Positions 35,132-44,403 of a stretch of DNA of 64,000 nucleotides are shown in pieces. Position numbers and translations under genes: made by a program. The stretch comes from Ureibacillus aquaedulcis (GTDB lineage Bacteria; Bacillota; Bacilli; Bacillales_A; Planococcaceae). The notes beneath the pieces are model-generated. The model was given only the letters and a program-made list of their open reading frames with translations, made no database searches and was not told where the DNA came from. The stretch covers positions 1-64,000 of the forward strand of contig NZ_JAUHTQ010000004.1 of assembly GCF_030418165.1 (NCBI RefSeq), given 5' to 3'. Numbering within the stretch: position 1 is the stretch's first letter; each line of letters begins with the position of its first letter.

Positions 35132-36175
35132 ATGGCGGCTATACAAAAATCCAGGCAAAACATTTGGTTGATCCTGCTTCTATTCGTTCTTGGAAGTAAC
35201 ATGATTTTATATCGTACGGAATTAGGTGAAAGTGTAATTGAAGGAGCAACAAAAGGTGTTGTGATTGGGTCGTTAATTGATTTGGCGATTGTGTCACCAT
35301 TGCTATTTTTATTATGGAAAAAACAAAAAAGTGTCAAAGTGTTTGTTCTGCTTACGGCAACAGGTCTTGTCATCGCAAGATTCGTTATACCGATGGAGTA
35401 TTTAGCGCCATATGCAGCGATTACCTGGGCAGCAATTGCAGTTGAGGCTGGACTGGTATTATTGGAATTGCTTTTGATTGTGACCTTATTTAGATTTCTG
35501 CCAAAAATAGTGAAGGCAACGAAGGAAAGTCCGCTGCCAATGAGTTTTGGTTTTTCCAACGCGGTCGATCTATATGTAAAAAAACACCCAATTATTCATA
35601 TCATTTGTTCGGAAATGTTAATGTTCTATTATGCATTAATGAGTTGGAGAAAAAGGCCAAATCAAAATGACGGCACTTTAACTTTACACAAAAACTCAAG
35701 CTATATTGCGTTTCAGGTTATGATGATCCATGCCATCGTAATTGAAACGGTAGGTATCCACTGGTGGCTGCATGACAAATCGATCATCTTATCGCTAGTT
35801 TTGCTCATCTTTAATATCTATTCCGTAATTTTCTTCTTAGCAGACATCCAGGCAGTCCGATTGAACCCTGTCCATTTAGACGAAAACAAATTTTACATTT
35901 CACTCGGTTTGATAAAACGGATGGAAATCGAGTGGGATCAAATCGAAGAAATTATTACGGATAAAGAAATATTGAGGCAAAAAATTAAGAAAGATACAAT
36001 CGATTTTATGGCAAAAGACTTCGAGGAAGTTATCCCGGATGTCATTCTAAAGTTAAAGAAACCTAAAGAAGCAACACTGATTATGGGAATCAAAAAACCA
36101 TATCAAAAAGTGGCTGTTAAATTTGATAATCATCAGCTTTTTATGGATGCACTTAAAAAATATAAAACTATTTAA
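35132..36175 (+). CDS. Conserved membrane protein with C-terminal PH-like region
   Basis: 347 residues with TTGGAGGGG upstream. Three N-terminal helices (about 10-30, 45-65, 68-120), two more at about 195-240, then a soluble C-terminal 100 residues with alternating beta pattern (KFYISLGLIKRMEIEWDQIEEI), resembling the PH-like domains at the end of such Bacillus membrane proteins. Related proteins are sometimes misannotated as beta-carotene monooxygenases; nothing in the sequence supports that. Own terminator, so not in the downstream operon. Confidence 0.6.
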   Translation: MAAIQKSRQNIWLILLLFVLGSNMILYRTELGESVIEGATKGVVIGSLIDLAIVSPLLFLLWKKQKSVKVFVLLTATGLVIARFVIPMEYLAPYAAITWAAIAVEAGLVLLELLLIVTLFRFLPKIVKATKESPLPMSFGFSNAVDLYVKKHPIIHIICSEMLMFYYALMSWRKRPNQNDGTLTLHKNSSYIAFQVMMIHAIVIETVGIHWWLHDKSIILSLVLLIFNIYSVIFFLADIQAVRLNPVHLDENKFYISLGLIKRMEIEWDQIEEIITDKEILRQKIKKDTIDFMAKDFEEVIPDVILKLKKPKEATLIMGIKKPYQKVAVKFDNHQLFMDALKKYKTI

Positions 36176-36177
36176 TT

Positions 36178-36210
36178 AAAAGAGGAGCAATAGGCTGCCT
36201 CTTTTTTTTT
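36178..36210 (+). terminator. Intrinsic terminator
   Basis: AAAAGAGG.GC and GC..CCTCTTTT arms followed by a long T run. Confidence 0.75.
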
Positions 36211-36313
36211 CTGGACCAAAAAATTGTTAAAGAAATTGCTCTGTAGTATAGAAGTTCGATATATAATATAGGAAAGTTTGTTAAAATTCCCTAAAAAAGC
36301 TAGGTGGACGTTT

Positions 36314-37465
36314 TTGAAATTATTTATGCTCCGATTAACCTGGATTGCTGTCATAATTGGTACCCTGCTTATAAATACCTTACATACAAAAGCTGCTTTC
36401 GCAAGTGCGTTATTTATACTATCAGGAATCTTTTGTTTCTATTTTTTAATGCCGGTTGTAAAAATACCTCTTATAAATTTTATTCTTATTTTACTTTTAA
36501 TTTCGCTTAGTAGTTTTATTTCGACGGATCATGCCTATTGGTTGCCTTTAATAGGATTTATGATGGTTGAAGCCACCATTCTATTAAAAGGCAAGCACTA
36601 TTTTATATTCTGCATAACTTCAATCGTAGTCTCTATTATGTTCAGCTTTGTAAACAATCTATCAATTTATGATTTACTTCTAATGGCAACTATCTTTGTA
36701 GTTTGTTATTTGCTTTATCAATTTAAAGAGAATGCGCAATTAAAAGCATCAATCTATGATGAATTGTTAATGGAATATAGGCTGCTGAAGAGGATGTCTG
36801 TTGAACAAGAGCAGCTTGTACGCGCAGAAGAGCGTACAAAAATTGCAAGGGATATCCATGATTCCGTCGGGCACAAACTCACCTCTTTATTAATGCAACT
36901 GGAAGTTATCTCCATACAAAATAGCATGGATAGTATAGGGGAAGCGAAGCAGTTGGCAAGAGAAAGTTTGGAAGAGACAAGATACGCGGTAAGACAATTG
37001 AAATCTGCTGAAACAACAGGAATTCAGTCCGTTATCCAGCTTATACGAAAGCTGGAGATGGAAAGTCGGCTGCATATTCGCTTCACCCTTGAAAAAGGTG
37101 TCTTATCCTTACCTTTATCCAATAAACAAAGTGTCGTAATTTATAGAGTTTTACAGGAAAGTCTAACAAATGCCATGAAATATAGCCATTCCAAAGAGGT
37201 AGAAGTTATTCTGGGTGTAAATTCTTTGCAGCATCTACAATTTGAAGTGAAAAACAAATTGATTTCCAATAATCCAATTATTCAAGGGTTCGGGTTAAGC
37301 AACATGGAAGACCGACTGAGAGAAATTGGGGGAGAACTATCCATCTTAAGAACCGATCAACACTTTATATTGAGGGGCACCTTTCCAATAAAAAAAGATA
37401 AAAATACGGCTGAATCTATTGATGATGGGGTGAAAAGAAATGACAGTTCGAATTTTACTGGTTGA
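36314..37465 (+). CDS. NarL-type sensor histidine kinase (LnrJ-like)
   Basis: 383 residues from TTG 36314, preceded by AGGTGGA; the frame extends 12 codons upstream without a ribosome site. Five to six N-terminal helices with almost no extracellular loop, a coiled linker (about 150-185), then HisKA_3 motif A-R-D-I-H-D-S-V-G-H with the phospho-His near residue 192, and a short HATPase domain with N-A-M-K-Y-S-H-S and GFGLSNM. Intramembrane-sensing kinase of the kind that controls antibiotic export pumps. Overlaps the regulator gene by 26 bases. Confidence 0.85.
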   Translation: MKLFMLRLTWIAVIIGTLLINTLHTKAAFASALFILSGIFCFYFLMPVVKIPLINFILILLLISLSSFISTDHAYWLPLIGFMMVEATILLKGKHYFIFCITSIVVSIMFSFVNNLSIYDLLLMATIFVVCYLLYQFKENAQLKASIYDELLMEYRLLKRMSVEQEQLVRAEERTKIARDIHDSVGHKLTSLLMQLEVISIQNSMDSIGEAKQLARESLEETRYAVRQLKSAETTGIQSVIQLIRKLEMESRLHIRFTLEKGVLSLPLSNKQSVVIYRVLQESLTNAMKYSHSKEVEVILGVNSLQHLQFEVKNKLISNNPIIQGFGLSNMEDRLREIGGELSILRTDQHFILRGTFPIKKDKNTAESIDDGVKRNDSSNFTG

Positions 37466-38084
37466 AGACCAGGCAATTGTCCGAAATGGCTTAAAACTAA
37501 TTCTTGAACAAGATGAAAAGTTTCAGGTTATAGCGGAAGCAAGCAATGGGGCTGAGGCAATAAGCAATCTAAGAAATCACCAAGTTGATCTTGTGTTGAT
37601 GGATGTCCGTATGCCTGAGATGAGCGGAATTGAAGCTACTAAACGTATTAAATCCCAATACCCGGATTTAAAGGTTATTATTCTAACTACATTTGAAGAC
37701 GAAGAATATGCCTATCAAACCTTGAAAGACGGGGCAAATGGTTTCTTGCTGAAATCCTCTGAACCCGAAAAGCTGCTTTCTTCCATTCATAGTGTATTAA
37801 GCGGTGGATTAGTATTGCAGGAAGACGTTGCTGCAAAACTAATGCCAAAATTATTGCAGCAGAGAGTTGGACCCATGGATGAAGAAAAGTACCTTCCATT
37901 AACTGAGCGTGAAGTATCGATTGTCAGATTAGTAGGAGAAGGCAGAACAAATAAAGAAATAGCGAATAGTTTATTCTTATCCATCGGAACAGTTAAAAAC
38001 CATATTACACATATTCTTCAAGAATTGGATTTGCGTGATCGAACACAACTAGCTATTTATGCGGTGAAAAATGGGTTGGTTTAA
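37440..38084 (+). CDS. LuxR/NarL response regulator (LnrK-like)
   Basis: 214 residues. Receiver with Glu9-Asp10, phospho-acceptor Asp55 (LVLMDVRMPE), Thr in ILTTF, Lys in LLKSS. C-terminal LuxR HTH: L-T-E-R-E...G-R-T-N-K-E-I-A...G-T-V-K-N-H. Follows the kinase with overlap; expected to control the ABC genes starting 139 nt downstream, where an inverted repeat is present. Confidence 0.9.
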   Translation: MTVRILLVEDQAIVRNGLKLILEQDEKFQVIAEASNGAEAISNLRNHQVDLVLMDVRMPEMSGIEATKRIKSQYPDLKVIILTTFEDEEYAYQTLKDGANGFLLKSSEPEKLLSSIHSVLSGGLVLQEDVAAKLMPKLLQQRVGPMDEEKYLPLTEREVSIVRLVGEGRTNKEIANSLFLSIGTVKNHITHILQELDLRDRTQLAIYAVKNGLV

Positions 38085-38109
38085 GCGGGTTTTACACCGC
38101 TTTTTTTAT
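38083..38109 (+). terminator. Terminator after the two-component genes
   Basis: AAGCGG/CCGCTT stem followed by TTTTTATTT, beginning at the regulator's stop codon. Separates kinase-regulator transcription from the ABC genes. Confidence 0.65.
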
Positions 38110-38142
38110 TTGGAATGGATAAACAAATAAAAAATGACTTAG

Positions 38143-38160
38143 GTCACTTTGTTTAGTGAC
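38143..38160 (+). promoter_or_regulatory. Inverted repeat upstream of ABC exporter genes
   Basis: GTCACT-N6-AGTGAC, perfect, 60 nt before the ABC ATPase gene. Candidate binding site for the LnrK-like regulator; the dyad with six-base centre suits a LuxR-type dimer. Confidence 0.5.
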
Positions 38161-38222
38161 GTCCGCTACTTAGAAGTTTTTTTCCAAATTGTTAAAGTAT
38201 AAATAGAAAGGATGGGGTTGAT

Positions 38223-39155
38223 TTGATTGAAGTGGTTAATTTGTCAAAAAATTTTAAAAAAGTTACAGCGGTGGATCAAGTTAATTTATATATTGAACCC
38301 GGGGAAATTGTAGGGTTACTTGGCCCTAATGGTGCGGGGAAATCGACAACGATTGCAATGCTCTCTACATTGATTTCTCCGACTGAGGGCGATGTATTGC
38401 TGAATCAAAAAAGTATTCTTAAGAATCCTTCAGATCTCAGAGGTGTTCTGGGTGTGGTTCCTCAAGAGATTGCACTATACCAGGATTTAACTGCAAGGGA
38501 AAATCTTCAATTTTTCGGCAGCATCCAGAAAATGGCCAAACAAGTTTTAAATAAACGCATCGACATTGTACTTGAACAAATTGGATTGCAAAATGAACCG
38601 AAAAAGTTGGTAAAACACTATTCTGGCGGTATGAAAAGACGTCTCAATATTGGGGTTGCAATGCTTCACGAACCAAAATATCTAATAATGGATGAGCCGA
38701 CTGTTGGAATAGATCCACAATCAAGGAACCATATTTTAAAAACAGTCAAAACCTTGAACGAAAATTCGAATATGGCCATTATCTATACTAGCCACTACAT
38801 GGAGGAAGTCGAATTTCTATGCAACCGTATCTACATCATGGATAAAGGAAGAATCATTGCATCTGGTACAAAGGAAGAAATAAAAGCGGTCCTTTCATCG
38901 GAAAACACTGTACATGTAAAACTTGAATATCATTCGAAAGGCTTTGTCAATGATTTGCTGGAGCAGCCAATGTTATCTAATATCAATGCAAAAGAAGGTG
39001 AAATCACCTTTACTGTTGCCAAAGGGATGGATTTTTTACCGATGTTGCTTTCCCTTTGTGAAAAAAATAATGTCATTCTAAAAAGCTTCCAGGTGGAAGA
39101 GCCGACTCTTGAAGATGTGTTTCTTCATTTGACTGGGCGGGCATTGCGAAATTAG
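38223..39155 (+). CDS. ABC exporter ATPase (LnrL-like)
   Basis: 310 residues, TTG start with GGATGGGG upstream. Walker A GPNGAGKST near residue 37, signature H-Y-S-G-G-M-K-R-R, Walker B LIMDEPTVGID, switch His in Y-T-S-H-Y-M-E-E. The C-terminal 80 residues form the extra domain usual in drug-export ATPases (DrrA/LnrL type). First of three ABC genes; 14 nt before the permease. Confidence 0.9.
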   Translation: MIEVVNLSKNFKKVTAVDQVNLYIEPGEIVGLLGPNGAGKSTTIAMLSTLISPTEGDVLLNQKSILKNPSDLRGVLGVVPQEIALYQDLTARENLQFFGSIQKMAKQVLNKRIDIVLEQIGLQNEPKKLVKHYSGGMKRRLNIGVAMLHEPKYLIMDEPTVGIDPQSRNHILKTVKTLNENSNMAIIYTSHYMEEVEFLCNRIYIMDKGRIIASGTKEEIKAVLSSENTVHVKLEYHSKGFVNDLLEQPMLSNINAKEGEITFTVAKGMDFLPMLLSLCEKNNVILKSFQVEEPTLEDVFLHLTGRALRN

Positions 39156-39169
39156 GAGGGGGCAAAACT

Positions 39170-40426
39170 ATGTTTATAGCACTGCTAAAAAAGCAGATGA
39201 AGATACTATTTCGAAGTCCTTCCGAGGTATTCACATTATTCGTGATGCCTATTGTACTAATTCTGATTTTAAGCTATGCCTTGGGATCTATAATGGGAGG
39301 CGACTCCGAGATGACGACCATCGAAATGGCTATTATTCATCACGGTGATGAACAAGAACAATTCCGGAATGTTATCAATGATCTTCCTCCAAATCTAGTT
39401 TTAGATCAACAAGCAATTGACAATATAGAGAATTCCTTACCGGTTTCTTTGTTGTTTGAGGAGCTTACAACTGATAAGGAAATGCAGAATTTAATCCATG
39501 TAACACAACTGGAAGGTAAAAGCTTGGCTGAGGTAAAGGAAAATGGGGATTATGATGTTGTGGTGGAAATACCCCAAAACTTTACGAAAGAGTTTTTGCA
39601 AGCCAAGTTCTTTAATCAGGAAAAACCTGCTTTTAATGTGTATTTAAATGAAAGTGAACAAATCACTTCAACAATTGTCAAAGATCTTGTCGATTATTTT
39701 CAGCTGCAATATACATTGCAATCCGAGTTATCGGAAAATAATATCCAGATAAATAACACTGCACTCCCTTCTGCACAAATCAATTCCACCATACGAACAG
39801 TTGATTCGCTAGAAGAGGTAACCTCAAGTGTCTACTACACTTTTAGCATGGCTGTCATGTTCATGTTATTTGTTGCCGGAACTCTTGCTGGTCAATCGTT
39901 CATAGAAAAGAATACCCATATTTTTGATCGCATCTTGCTGGCAAGAATCCATCTGGGTACTTATTTGCTAAGTATTATTGTTTCATCGGTCGTATTTACA
40001 TTGCTGCAGGTATTGGTTTTATTCTCATTCTCTTATTTTGTATTTCATATCAGCTTTGCTAGGTGGGAACTGTTTCTGTTGCTGACTATTGTTTTTTCGC
40101 TGGTTATTGGAGCAATTGCGGCACTATTATCTTCTATTAATTACCGTTCCAATTCTGCGGGTGCTTCCAATTTATTTTCAACAGCAATTGTAGCGATTTT
40201 GGCATTTTTCGGGGGAAGCTACTTTAATATCAGTAGCCTATCGCCATTTCTTGCAAAGGTTGGCATGTGGACGCCTAACGGGGCAGCATTGGATGGCTAC
40301 TTAACAATTGCACAAAACGGCAGTTTAAGTGATCTACTGCCGAATATCACAATTCTTTCGTTTCTGGCTGTTCTGTTTATGCTGTTAGCCTTCCTTCTGT
40401 TCCCGAAAAGAGGTGGAATCGTATGA
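39170..40426 (+). CDS. ABC-2 permease (LnrM-like)
   Basis: 418 residues. One N-terminal helix (about 20-42), a large extracellular domain (about 45-215), then five helices (about 225-415): the ABC2_membrane_3 layout. The extracellular loop has several N-linked-type acidic clusters but no cysteine. ATGA overlap with the next permease gene implies coupled, 1:1 synthesis. Confidence 0.88.
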   Translation: MFIALLKKQMKILFRSPSEVFTLFVMPIVLILILSYALGSIMGGDSEMTTIEMAIIHHGDEQEQFRNVINDLPPNLVLDQQAIDNIENSLPVSLLFEELTTDKEMQNLIHVTQLEGKSLAEVKENGDYDVVVEIPQNFTKEFLQAKFFNQEKPAFNVYLNESEQITSTIVKDLVDYFQLQYTLQSELSENNIQINNTALPSAQINSTIRTVDSLEEVTSSVYYTFSMAVMFMLFVAGTLAGQSFIEKNTHIFDRILLARIHLGTYLLSIIVSSVVFTLLQVLVLFSFSYFVFHISFARWELFLLLTIVFSLVIGAIAALLSSINYRSNSAGASNLFSTAIVAILAFFGGSYFNISSLSPFLAKVGMWTPNGAALDGYLTIAQNGSLSDLLPNITILSFLAVLFMLLAFLLFPKRGGIV

Positions 40427-41526
40427 TACACATATTTAAAACAAAATTGTTACTGCTGTCACGCCAACCAGCGAGCTTTATCATCATTACCGTAATTATT
40501 TGCGCTTTTGCCTATGTGCTTGGTCTGGGCTCTCAATCAAAATTGCAGATTGGTGTTTACTCGGACCTGGACGATGAGAAAACTAAAGCTTACATGGCCG
40601 AATTTGAAAGAATCCCTCAAACGGAATATATTTTATTTTCAGAGGAAAAAGCAATTTCACTTGTTGAAGAGGGAGAATTTGAAGTAGCAGTGCACTTAAT
40701 GTTGGATGGTTTTGAGCTAATTACTTCACCGGATTTTATGGATGCTCCTTTAATTTCAAATGAATTGACAACCATCTATAGTAGACTTACACAAGAAGAA
40801 GCAATATTAAGTGCAGCCCCTATCAATAAACACGATGAAGTAGAGAAGATTATAGGAGAAGCTGCTGTACATCCAAGCTTCCATATTAACTATTCAAGCT
40901 TTACAAATGATGAAGAGTTTGTTTGGGATTCGAAGCTCCATAGCCTATTTGGATTTAGTTTATTTATGGTAATCTATACAGTGGCAAATGGAGTATATCC
41001 AATTATCATGGATAGAAGAATGCGTATATGGGATCGTTTAACAATCTCGGCCATTGGAAAGACGGAGATTTACATGGCCAATATTTTATATAGTTTTTTA
41101 ATGGGCTATTTACAAATAGTACTTGTTCTATCTATCTTTCACTTTGGTGTCGGCGTTGATTTTTATGGAGGCTTTTATTACAGTTTGCTATTGGTGATTC
41201 CCTACCTGATTTGTATTGTCTCATTGTCGATATTTATTGCCTCTGTGGCAAGTACGCCAGGTAAGTTCAACGCAATAATCTATGGGATGGCAGTACCATT
41301 CGCCATGTTGGGTGGTGCTTATTGGCCGCTTGAAATTGTGAATTCAGATGTTATTCTAGCATTGTCAAACATCTCCCCAATAACTTATGGGTTGGAATTA
41401 TTAAACGGTGCCACGATAAATAACAGCCCTTTTGGGGATTTAATACAGCCACTCGGAGTATTGCTATTCATGTCGGTAGTTCTAATGGGGGTCGGTATTA
41501 ACTTGATGGAGAGAAGAGAAGTATAG
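40423..41526 (+). CDS. ABC-2 permease (LnrN-like)
   Basis: 367 residues, same layout as the preceding permease but with a shorter extracellular domain (about 40-180) followed by five to six helices. The two together should form a heterodimer. ATPase plus two permeases plus kinase and regulator equals the lnrJKLMN set (linearmycin resistance) of B. subtilis in order and size; drug specificity here is unknown. Confidence 0.87.
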   Translation: MIHIFKTKLLLLSRQPASFIIITVIICAFAYVLGLGSQSKLQIGVYSDLDDEKTKAYMAEFERIPQTEYILFSEEKAISLVEEGEFEVAVHLMLDGFELITSPDFMDAPLISNELTTIYSRLTQEEAILSAAPINKHDEVEKIIGEAAVHPSFHINYSSFTNDEEFVWDSKLHSLFGFSLFMVIYTVANGVYPIIMDRRMRIWDRLTISAIGKTEIYMANILYSFLMGYLQIVLVLSIFHFGVGVDFYGGFYYSLLLVIPYLICIVSLSIFIASVASTPGKFNAIIYGMAVPFAMLGGAYWPLEIVNSDVILALSNISPITYGLELLNGATINNSPFGDLIQPLGVLLFMSVVLMGVGINLMERREV

Positions 41527-41644
41527 TAACCCTTTATTATGGTAATCGCAGACTCTATGCCTGCCGCAAATATATTCTTGAAATGGTCACACTAGGTATA
41601 TTGGCGGAATAAGGCATCAATTGAATAAGCTGTCATTATTTTGG

Positions 41645-41672
41645 GGGATGGAATCCTATTTCCATCCTCTTT
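41645..41672 (+). terminator. Terminator of ABC exporter operon
   Basis: GGATGGAA/TTCCATCC stem with 6-nt loop, followed by TCTTT. Confidence 0.6.
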
Positions 41673-41852
41673 GCAGTAGTTCATAATTTTATAAGAATCC
41701 TCTCGTACTGAACTGATTTGAAATATATGTGGCTAAAAAAAGGAATTATAAAGAGGAATAATTATTTTTAATCAGAAGGAACCATTTTCTATTTTTACCG
41801 TCACAAAACATGAAGATTAAGACCTTCAGTGCTTTTTTATCATACGCTCAAA

Positions 41853-41861
41853 TGCTATACT
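41853..41861 (+). promoter_or_regulatory. Extended -10 promoter of the PBP gene
   Basis: TG-C-TATACT, an extended -10 element, 57 nt before the start; the -35 region is only a run of T. The rest of 41673-41918 holds no gene. Confidence 0.5.
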
Positions 41862-41918
41862 AAAATGTATGTTTTTATCCTTGGAAAGTCAAAATTAAGA
41901 AAGGGGGAGCCATTTCAA

Positions 41919-44132
41919 TTGCGAAAAAAAACAAAAACTCAACGTGCATCCAGTGTAAAGGCAAAATACCGGGCTAGTTTATCATTTCGTATGAACGTCC
42001 TTTTCTTTTCCATTTTCCTATTATTTTCCATGCTCATATTCCGACTTGGATACCTGCAAATTGTAAAAGGCGAAGATTATGTACGGGCTCTCGAAAGAAC
42101 CGAAGAGGTTGCGGTGAATACGAGCGTTCCTCGGGGAAGAATATATGATCGATACGGAAGAGTATTAGTTGACAATGAACCTGAAAATGCTATTACATAT
42201 ACGAAAATGCAATCAACAACTACCTCGGAGATGCTGGATATCGCAGAGCAACTAGCCATGTTGATCGAACAGCCGATTGATCGAGTGACTTTACGAGATA
42301 AGCAAGATTTCTGGATCATGAAAAATAAAGATGTTGCTTATAAGAAAGTAACGAAAGAAGAAGAAAAAAAACTAAATGAAAACGAAGAGCTTGAAGATAA
42401 AGAGGTTCAGGCTGAGATCGATCGTTTAGTCCGTGAGCGCATTACAGAGGAAGATTTAGCTCAGCTAACACAGTTTGATCTGGAAGTGCTGGCGATTTAT
42501 CGAGAAATGTCATCCGGCTACAATTTATCTCCTCAAATAATCAAAAGTGAAAATGTGACAGATGAAGAATTTGCCCGTGTCTCGGAACGTTTATCAGACT
42601 TGCCGGGAGTGAATACAACAACAGATTGGAAACGTGTAAAATTATCTTCATTGGCGATTTTGGGCAGAACAACAATCCCAAGTAAAGGGATACCCAAGTC
42701 CAAGCTTAATTATTATCTAGCAAGAGATTATTCACGAAACGACCGAGTTGGGGAAAGTTATTTCGAAGCAAGCTACGAAGAACTTCTGCAAGGTCAAAAA
42801 TCCGTAGTGAAAAATGTAACGAATAAACAAGGTCAGGTAATCGATACAGTAACAACGTATGAAGGGGAACCAGGCAGTGACCTCGTTACAACGATTGATA
42901 TTGAGCTGCAGGCAGCAGCCGACCGAATCGTGGAAGAAAAATTACTGGAATTAAAATCGATGAGCCAATCCCAGTTACTTGATAGAGCGTTTTTTGTTAT
43001 GATGGACCCGAACACTGGGGAATTATTATCAGTGGTTGGGAAGAAACTTGAAACCGACAAAGAGACAGGTAAGCGATATGTGGTAGATTATTCCTACGGC
43101 TCCTTTACAACTGCTTATGAAGTAGGTTCGACAGTTAAAGCAGCCACATTGCTAATGGGGTATTCAGAGGGTGCCATCGAACCAGGGCAAACGCTGATCG
43201 ACCAACCAATTAAGCTGGCCGGAACAAATGTAAAGAGCTCGATCTTTAACCGTAATGGCAGTATCCCAATGAATGATCAGATGGCGTTGGAACGCTCGTC
43301 GAACTCATATATGTTCCAGACTGCCATCAAAATTGCCGGTTCAACATATAGCTATAACATGCCATTCAGAATTAAGGATGGCACACTCCAAACGATGAGA
43401 AATGACTATGCACAGTTTGGACTTGGGGTAAATACAGGCATCGATTTGCCAAATGAATTCGCTGGTTTCGCCGGGGAGTTAACCGATAATGGTAAGATTT
43501 TGAACCTTGCCATTGGACAATTTGATACCTATACGCCGCTGCAAATGGTGCAATATATTTCTACTGTTGCTAATGGTGGTTATCGCATTCAGCCGCGAAT
43601 GTTAAAAGAAGTCAGAGAACCATCGAAGGATGGGGAGATGCTGGGTCCTTTAGTAGAGGAAGTTTCACCCAAAATATTAAACCGAATATCTAATCCAACC
43701 GATGAAATTAACCATGTTAAAGAAGGGTTGAGAAGAGTGTATGTTGGTGAGAACGGGTCAGCACGCTCTTATTTCGCGGATGCACCATACACAGCCGCTG
43801 GAAAAACGGGGACGGCAGAGGTAGTCTACTACGGTCCAAACCGTAATGAGTGGGCGACTGAGACAATCAATATTGCGCATGTCGGTTTTGCACCATATGA
43901 AAACCCGGAAGTAGCCTATGCCGTTATTTTCCCATGGGCAACAACAAATTATAATATTTCGTTGCCGCAAGCTGGCCAAACTGCCAGAGAGATTTTAGAT
44001 GTGTATTTCGAGCTGAAAAAGAAATATGCTAAAGAAGGGCAAACTTCAAGTTCGGTAAAACAAGAAATCCTTCCTACTACCACTGGCGAAAAAATAGATG
44101 AAGATACAGAAGAAGAAACAGTAACTGAATAA
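41919..44132 (+). CDS. pbpA: Class B penicillin-binding protein (PbpA/PBP2A type)
   Basis: 737 residues from TTG 41919 (GGGGGAG about 10 nt upstream); the frame is open further but without a ribosome site. Basic N terminus, one membrane helix (about 25-47), dimerisation domain (RGRIYDRYGRVL), a lysine/glutamate-rich insert near 145-165, then transpeptidase motifs Ser404-x-x-Lys407, Ser460-Ser-Asn462 and Lys629-Thr-Gly. D,D-transpeptidase of lateral wall synthesis, related to PBP2A/PbpH of B. subtilis. Position just before the pst operon equals pbpA in B. subtilis. Confidence 0.92.
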   Translation: MRKKTKTQRASSVKAKYRASLSFRMNVLFFSIFLLFSMLIFRLGYLQIVKGEDYVRALERTEEVAVNTSVPRGRIYDRYGRVLVDNEPENAITYTKMQSTTTSEMLDIAEQLAMLIEQPIDRVTLRDKQDFWIMKNKDVAYKKVTKEEEKKLNENEELEDKEVQAEIDRLVRERITEEDLAQLTQFDLEVLAIYREMSSGYNLSPQIIKSENVTDEEFARVSERLSDLPGVNTTTDWKRVKLSSLAILGRTTIPSKGIPKSKLNYYLARDYSRNDRVGESYFEASYEELLQGQKSVVKNVTNKQGQVIDTVTTYEGEPGSDLVTTIDIELQAAADRIVEEKLLELKSMSQSQLLDRAFFVMMDPNTGELLSVVGKKLETDKETGKRYVVDYSYGSFTTAYEVGSTVKAATLLMGYSEGAIEPGQTLIDQPIKLAGTNVKSSIFNRNGSIPMNDQMALERSSNSYMFQTAIKIAGSTYSYNMPFRIKDGTLQTMRNDYAQFGLGVNTGIDLPNEFAGFAGELTDNGKILNLAIGQFDTYTPLQMVQYISTVANGGYRIQPRMLKEVREPSKDGEMLGPLVEEVSPKILNRISNPTDEINHVKEGLRRVYVGENGSARSYFADAPYTAAGKTGTAEVVYYGPNRNEWATETINIAHVGFAPYENPEVAYAVIFPWATTNYNISLPQAGQTAREILDVYFELKKKYAKEGQTSSSVKQEILPTTTGEKIDEDTEEETVTE

Positions 44133-44146
44133 AGGATTAAAAAATC

Positions 44147-44186
44147 GAAATCCCTTAGGAATCTATTTTCTAAGGGATTTTTTCTA
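44147..44186 (+). terminator. Terminator of pbpA
   Basis: Perfect AAATCCCTTAG/CTAAGGGATTT stem followed by TTTCTATTTT. Confidence 0.85.
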
Positions 44187-44290
44187 TTTTGAACATGCTG
44201 TACTTAGAATAGAAAATCTATCTTTAAAAAACAATTTTGTTAAATGGAAGTGGATTTAAATCTATTAAAAAAGCACATATGTTTACAAAA

Positions 44291-44329
44291 TTCGATATCG
44301 ATTTACAATTTCTTTACAAAGCGTTTATA
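44291..44329 (+). promoter_or_regulatory. PhoP boxes upstream of pstS
   Basis: TTTACA at 44302 and 44313 and TTTATA at 44324 recur with an exact 11-base period; TTCGAT at 44291 is a weaker fourth repeat, and an additional TTTACA lies at 44282. This matches the direct-repeat PhoP binding sites (TT(A/C/T)ACA) of Bacillus pst and other Pho genes. Phosphate starvation should induce the operon. Confidence 0.85.
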
Positions 44330-44403
44330 TGACATCAATAAACTAGCTTTATAGTATTACCTGTAAGACAAACTTACTATGAATTTGATGGAGGAAATAA
44401 GAG

